In this document: piece by piece, positions 59,557 through 64,000 of the stretch
Numbering within the stretch: the stretch's first letter is position 1
Layout of the letters: each line of letters begins with the position of its first letter
Assembly: GCF_038008685.1 (NCBI RefSeq)
Contig: NZ_JBBOZQ010000001.1
Location: 4,402,001-4,466,000, forward strand
DNA from: Lysinibacillus sp. FSL W8-0992
GTDB taxonomy: Bacteria; Bacillota; Bacilli; Bacillales_A; Planococcaceae
DNA length: 64,000 bases
Reading direction: 5' to 3'
Made by a program: the position numbers and the translations under genes
Notes under the pieces: model-generated
The model's input: only the letters and a program-made list of their open reading frames with translations
What the model was told of the DNA's origin: nothing
Databases searched by the model: none

Positions 59557-61023
59557 TTAGACAAATTTTAAATGTCCTGCCTTTATAGCAATTTCCGCAT
59601 CACTATGTGGATATTTCGTATTTTCAATAATTTGATAATCTTCATGTCCTTTACCAGCAAAAATAATCATATCGCCTGGTTCAGCTATCTCTATTGCATG
59701 ACGGACTGCTTCTGCACGGTCTCCAATACAGGCATAGTTTTTATGCAGCATACCTTTAGCAAGATCACCTGTAATACTATCGTAATCTTCATAGCGCGGG
59801 TCATCTGTCGTTAAAATTACATAATCAGCTGCAGATGCTTTTTCAGCCATTGCAGGGCGCTTAGATTTATCACGATTACCACCTGTACCAACTAAGAAAA
59901 TAAGCTTACCTTTTTTATATGGCGTAGCTGCGGCAATCGCCTTTTCAATAGCATCTGGTGTATGCGCATAATCGACAAAAATTTGCACTGGCAAATCTGA
60001 GCAAACTTTTTCCATACGTCCTTTTACTGGTGGTAATTGCTCTATTTGTTCAATAATTGCGTCCATTGAATAGCCTCTGCCATAAAATGCAACCATTGCA
60101 GCAAGAACATTATAAATATTGAATTCACCAAGCAAATGCATTTTCACAGGAAATATTCCTTCAGGCATAACTACATCAAATGAAGTCATGTAATCATGGT
60201 ACTCACAATTAATGGCACGGAAATCAGCTGTCTCATCGTTTAATCCATAAGTCCATACTGGGAACGGTGTCATTGCTGCATAGCGTTCTGACCAAGCATC
60301 ATCTGCATTGAGCACAACTAGTTTATTTTTTTCTAAGTCTTGTCCAAGTTGAGAGAATAATAAGCCTTTTGCATTCCCATATTCCTCCATCGTACCATGG
60401 AAATCAAGATGATCATGAGTAAGATTCGTAAAAATTGCAACATCATAATCAACACCAGCTAAACGACCAAGTGCTAATCCATGTGAAGAAACCTCCATTG
60501 TCATTAAACGGCAGCCTTCCATTTTTGCACGGAAAATCATTTGTTGCGTCGATAATGCATCACTTGTAGTATTTGCCGATTCATATAAAATACCATTTAA
60601 ATTAAAACCAATTGTTCCTGTTAATGCAGATTTCTCGCCCATACCGTGCATGATATTTTGAATAATACCTGTTACAGATGTTTTACCATTCGTCCCTGTT
60701 ACACCAATCATTGTCATATCTTTTGAAGGGTAATCAAAAAACTTAGCAGCTAACAAACCAACTGCACGATCTGTATCCTTCACAACAACTTGTGCAATCG
60801 CATCTGCTAATGGTAGTTCTCGTTCTGTGACAACAATAGTTGCACCACCTTCAACAGCTCTTTGCGCATAATCATGGCCATCCACTGTGTAACCTTTAAT
60901 ACATACAAACATGCTGTTCGGTTGCACACTTCGAGAATCGATAACGATATCCGTCACTTGATCCGGTAACACGCCAATTATTTTTTTCAAAGGTAATGCA
61001 CTTAACAATTCCTCTGCATACAT
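59557..61023 (-). CDS. murE: UDP-MurNAc-Ala-Glu ligase MurE (Lys- or DAP-adding)
   Basis: A 488-residue Mur ligase from ATG 61023, which has GGAGG eight bases upstream (TTG 61038 is the longer frame). P-loop GVTGTNGKTSVTG, the NTTSDALSTQQM segment that binds the UDP-sugar dipeptide, and TNLTHDHLDFHGTMEEYGNAK are present. The amino-acid-selecting motif reads DDPRYED in place of the DNPR motif typical of meso-DAP-adding enzymes. Vegetative Lysinibacillus walls contain Lys at position three, so this may be the Lys-adding enzyme. Solitary position by prfC supports it. The substrate is inferred. Confidence 0.92.
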   Translation of the reverse strand: MYAEELLSALPLKKIIGVLPDQVTDIVIDSRSVQPNSMFVCIKGYTVDGHDYAQRAVEGGATIVVTERELPLADAIAQVVVKDTDRAVGLLAAKFFDYPSKDMTMIGVTGTNGKTSVTGIIQNIMHGMGEKSALTGTIGFNLNGILYESANTTSDALSTQQMIFRAKMEGCRLMTMEVSSHGLALGRLAGVDYDVAIFTNLTHDHLDFHGTMEEYGNAKGLLFSQLGQDLEKNKLVVLNADDAWSERYAAMTPFPVWTYGLNDETADFRAINCEYHDYMTSFDVVMPEGIFPVKMHLLGEFNIYNVLAAMVAFYGRGYSMDAIIEQIEQLPPVKGRMEKVCSDLPVQIFVDYAHTPDAIEKAIAAATPYKKGKLIFLVGTGGNRDKSKRPAMAEKASAADYVILTTDDPRYEDYDSITGDLAKGMLHKNYACIGDRAEAVRHAIEIAEPGDMIIFAGKGHEDYQIIENTKYPHSDAEIAIKAGHLKFV

Positions 61024-61294
61024 TTCATAGTCCTCCAATCAATCTCAACATTCATTTCATCATTTCTTGTTTTTCGACAAAAAAAGACAATCTGAATACC
61101 CCCACTTACCTAATGAATTTATTTTACTACTTATTCGCCTAGAAATGAAATGCCTCACGAAACGTTTTTTAAATGAAAACGCTACCATTTTAAAAATTAA
61201 GTTGGATTTTTCCTATCTTATCAAAAATCGGCATTTATCGACAACAATGAATCATGTATGATGGGAATATCGATTAAAAATTGAGGTGCTAAAT

Positions 61295-62899
61295 ATGCAA
61301 CAATTGGAATTATTACGTATGCGCAATGAGATTATCTTGCTATTTTATGTGACAGCTATTTTTGCCTATGGAGTGCTCATTATGTTAGATCTCTATAGTA
61401 ACCTCGAAGTACTGATCGGTGTGTTGTTAATAATATTTCTACCTCTACTAGCTGGTAAAATTTTAAAAATTAAACCAATTGCAATGCAATGGGTAATAAT
61501 TATTTCAGGCAATATTGCCATTGTTTATCTTAATATTCTCAGCATTTCCTTAACTAGTTTTATTTGCTTTATTTTCTATATATTATTAATAACTATTTAC
61601 CAATCGATAAAATTGAATACTTTAATTAGTATTGTTTCTTTGCTGGAAATTATAGCTCTTTCTTATTTTCACCGCATTTCCAGTGAATTTATTGTCCATC
61701 CACGCTACTTCGAAACATTTATTTTTGTTGTATTGTTACTTACTATTGTAGGTTGGATTCAATCTCGCCATTTACAACATTTTTGGTATCGACTAAATGA
61801 GATGAACTTACAGAAAAAACAAGAATTGCTTTCGCAAGAAGCATATTTGCATTTGTTTTTCCAACATGCAAATGATTGTATTGCGGTTTTTAGTTTAGAT
61901 AATCGCGTCATTGATGTAAATCCTGCTTTTGAGGAAGTATATGGTTGGACAAGTGCAGAAATTGTTGGCAAGAGCATCCCTCTTGTCCCTCCAGAAAATG
62001 TTTTGGAAGCTGAACAGCGCTATGCAAGTTTATTAGAAGGAAAAAGCTTTAAACTGTTAGAAACACAAGATATGCGTAAAGATGGTACTGTTTTCGATGT
62101 CGAAATTTCACTCTCACCTATCTATGATCGCACAAACAAAATGATAGCTATTTCTGCTATTTCACGCGATATTTCTTATAAAAAGGAAAATGAACTACTT
62201 TTACTACAATCAGAAAAGCTAAAAATGGCAGGCGAAATAGCAGCTGGGGTAGCACATGAAATCCGTAATCCTATGGCCGTTATATCCGGTTTTGTTCAAA
62301 TGATGAGTACGGAAAAAGATTCAACCTGCTATGCATATACCGAAATAATTCAATCTGAAATCGAACGAATTAACTTAATTATTGGTGAATTTTTAGTGCT
62401 GTCCAAGCCTCATGTTGAACAATTAAAAGTCGTATCGATTGACGACGTGATTAACAGTATTAGTCAACTATTTCATCTCGAATTTCAAAAACATAACATT
62501 ACCTTTTCACTACATATCGTCAGCGAAGATAACCAAATTTTAGCTAATGAAAATCAGTTAAAACAGGTATTCATTAATATTATTAAAAATGCCATTGAAG
62601 CAATTGAAGCACGTACAACTGAAGGAGAAATTATTATTTTCATTGCTAAAGATGCGGAAGGATTAATTATGGTGACAATTACAGATAATGGTGTTGGAAT
62701 GTCCGAGGCACTAATTAAGCGTATTTTTGAACCTTTTTATACGACCAAATCAACAGGAACAGGCCTTGGTATGCTCATAACAAACAAGATTATTCAGGAA
62801 CATGGCGGCACAATTGCTATTGAAAGCAAGTTAAACTGTGGTTCAACTATAAAAATAAAACTACCGCCAGCAGAAAACAATGAGGTTGGAGGTGTCTAA
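61295..62899 (+). CDS. membrane PAS sensor histidine kinase
   Basis: A 534-residue kinase from ATG 61295, with GAGGTG upstream (GTG 61286 is the longer frame). Five or six membrane helices occupy the first 160 residues. A PAS domain follows (about 185-300: FSLDNRVIDVNPAFEEVYGW). HisKA has AAGVAHEIRNPMAVISGFVQ, and HATPase has NIIKNAIEAIEA, DNGVGMS and GTGLGMLITNK. No response regulator is near. The kinase core is very like sporulation kinases (KinB type), so it may feed the phosphorelay. It is divergent from murE. Confidence 0.92.
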   Translation: MQQLELLRMRNEIILLFYVTAIFAYGVLIMLDLYSNLEVLIGVLLIIFLPLLAGKILKIKPIAMQWVIIISGNIAIVYLNILSISLTSFICFIFYILLITIYQSIKLNTLISIVSLLEIIALSYFHRISSEFIVHPRYFETFIFVVLLLTIVGWIQSRHLQHFWYRLNEMNLQKKQELLSQEAYLHLFFQHANDCIAVFSLDNRVIDVNPAFEEVYGWTSAEIVGKSIPLVPPENVLEAEQRYASLLEGKSFKLLETQDMRKDGTVFDVEISLSPIYDRTNKMIAISAISRDISYKKENELLLLQSEKLKMAGEIAAGVAHEIRNPMAVISGFVQMMSTEKDSTCYAYTEIIQSEIERINLIIGEFLVLSKPHVEQLKVVSIDDVINSISQLFHLEFQKHNITFSLHIVSEDNQILANENQLKQVFINIIKNAIEAIEARTTEGEIIIFIAKDAEGLIMVTITDNGVGMSEALIKRIFEPFYTTKSTGTGLGMLITNKIIQEHGGTIAIESKLNCGSTIKIKLPPAENNEVGGV

Positions 62900-62916
62900 A
62901 CGTACAAGACACCTCC
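62887..62916. terminator. hairpin at kinase and ALDH convergent ends
   Basis: GGAGGTGTC/GACACCTCC perfect nine-base stem around an 11-base loop overlapping the kinase stop. There is no clear T tract, so terminator function is uncertain. Confidence 0.45.
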
Positions 62917-62923
62917 CTCAGCA

Positions 62924-64000
62924 TTACTTCATAATAGTACGAATAAGTTTAACCTTTTGTTTATATGGCGGGAAAAGAATATTTGTTTCGAGCTTTGAAG
63001 ATTTTTTTAATATCGATTTTGGATGTGTAAAATTATCAAAGCTTGCCTTTCCATGATAGGCATTAATCCCTGAAGGACCAACCCCACCAAATGGCAAATG
63101 CTGATTACCTACATGTGTTACCGTATCATTTATACAGCCACCACCAAAAGGTAGCTCCTCTAAAAAGTATTGAATGGCTTTTTCATGTTCAGAGAAAAAA
63201 TAAGCAGCTAAAGGTTTAGGCAATTGACGAATTTGATGTATGGCAAGTCGTAAATCATCATATACCATTACTGGTAAAATCGGTCCAAATAGCTCATCTT
63301 GCATTGAAGGACTTGACCACTTCACATATTCAATTATGGTAGGCTCAATATATAAATCATCACGATCTGTTCGCCCTCCATATGTAATTGTGTCCCGCTC
63401 CTCAATTAAAATTTTTTGCAGACGATCAAACTGTCTTACATTTACAATACGACCGTAATCCGGGCTTTTTATCGCATTTTTACCGTAGAAAGAACGGACA
63501 GTGTCCTTTAACAATTTCATAAATCGATCATAAACGTCTTTATGGACAAGTAAATAGTCTGGAGCTACACACGTTTGACCAGTATTTGTGAATTTTCCCC
63601 AAGCTATTCGTTTTGCAGCAACTTCTAAATTGGCCGTTTGGTCGACTATTGCTGGGCTTTTACCACCAAGTTCGAGTGCTATCGGAGTTAACCGTTCAGC
63701 TGCCGCTTTCGCCACTATTTTACCGACCGCTACACTTCCTGTAAAAAATATATAATCAAACGAAGCATGAATAAGTGCGGTTACTTCTTCTTTTTCACCT
63801 TCTACAACACGTATATAGGAAGGATCGAATGTCTCTTCAATAATTTTTTTCACAATATTTGCTGTATGCACAGACGTTTCAGATGGCTTTACAATCGCTG
63901 TATTTCCACCAATAATTGCACCAATTAAAGGCTCCATCACAAGCTGAAATGGGTAATTAAATGGCCCAATAATTAACGTCACACCATACGGCTCTCGAAC
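62924..64000 (-). CDS. aldehyde dehydrogenase, 5' end outside window
   Basis: The C-terminal 358 residues of an ALDH of the short class (YwdH-like) are visible. The frame stays open past the right edge, with REPYGVTLIIGPFNYPFQL upstream of the first possible start, so the apparent start at 63982 is internal. Catalytic motifs are ELGGKSPAIVD (Glu) and NTGQTCVAPDYLLV (Cys). The C-terminus ends near YKQKVKLIRTIMK, common for fatty-aldehyde types that associate with membranes. The substrate is probably a medium or long aldehyde. Confidence 0.9.
   Translation of the reverse strand, partial: VREPYGVTLIIGPFNYPFQLVMEPLIGAIIGGNTAIVKPSETSVHTANIVKKIIEETFDPSYIRVVEGEKEEVTALIHASFDYIFFTGSVAVGKIVAKAAAERLTPIALELGGKSPAIVDQTANLEVAAKRIAWGKFTNTGQTCVAPDYLLVHKDVYDRFMKLLKDTVRSFYGKNAIKSPDYGRIVNVRQFDRLQKILIEERDTITYGGRTDRDDLYIEPTIIEYVKWSSPSMQDELFGPILPVMVYDDLRLAIHQIRQLPKPLAAYFFSEHEKAIQYFLEELPFGGGCINDTVTHVGNQHLPFGGVGPSGINAYHGKASFDNFTHPKSILKKSSKLETNILFPPYKQKVKLIRTIMK

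Overview
The window looks like chromosomal DNA of a low-GC, endospore-forming Bacillales bacterium, most likely Lysinibacillus or a close relative. The evidence is strong AGGAGG ribosome sites, many proteins that resemble Bacillus subtilis products (CcpC, CbpB/YkuL, FadH, YkwC, YkvS, CheV, SwrC, YkoY-type TerC, KtrD), a Spo0E-like phosphatase, and a solitary murE beside prfC. The genus is inferred by eye; no database was searched. Most genes lie on the minus strand.

Layout. 1-11.7 kb: a tightly coupled eight-gene minus-strand operon (surface/membrane protein, ABC ATPase and permease, coiled-coil protein with a Gly-Gln repeat, MoxR AAA ATPase, DUF58 protein, two VWA membrane proteins, the last running off the left edge). 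12-13.5 kb: ccpC and cbpB. 13.8-21.8 kb: an accessory, more AT-rich island that I read as a complete linear azol(in)e-containing peptide (LAP/TOMM) cluster. It holds a 42-residue precursor gene with a GCCCGGGS core, an E1-like C protein, a YcaO protein ending in PHPFP, a SagB-type dehydrogenase, an arylamine N-acetyltransferase-type enzyme, a DUF2268-type HExxH protease and an MFS exporter. An alpha/beta hydrolase is divergent from it, and next to it sits a PlcR-like regulator with a PapR-like 54-residue secreted signal prepeptide ending in PDLPSQH. An 18-bp dyad recurs at the precursor, hydrolase and signal-peptide promoters, which suggests quorum control of the cluster.

22-31.5 kb: fadH, a PadR/HAAS pair with a leaderless-looking promoter, then a catabolic set (Fe-alcohol dehydrogenase, 3-hydroxybutyrate dehydrogenase, GntP permease, methylmalonate-semialdehyde dehydrogenase, 3-hydroxyisobutyrate dehydrogenase-like protein) divergent from a TetR regulator. 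31.7-40 kb: a GGDEF/EAL protein, ppk-ppx, cheV and an MFS protein. 40-45 kb: a YodB/CatR-like regulator and DoxX, a 42-bp tandem repeat, ykwC, small sporulation-type genes, a CPBP protease and a lipoprotein. 45-64 kb: MarR, two PAS histidine kinases, a B12-binding radical SAM protein, KtrD-like K+ uptake, TerC behind a yybP-ykoY Mn2+ riboswitch, an SDR protein, a SwrC-like RND pump, prfC, murE and a partial aldehyde dehydrogenase.

Several intergenic spaces carry copies of a GC-rich interspersed repeat (core CCCGCGGAAAGC). A second dispersed hairpin element occurs twice. The most interesting part is the LAP/quorum island at 13.8-21.8 kb.
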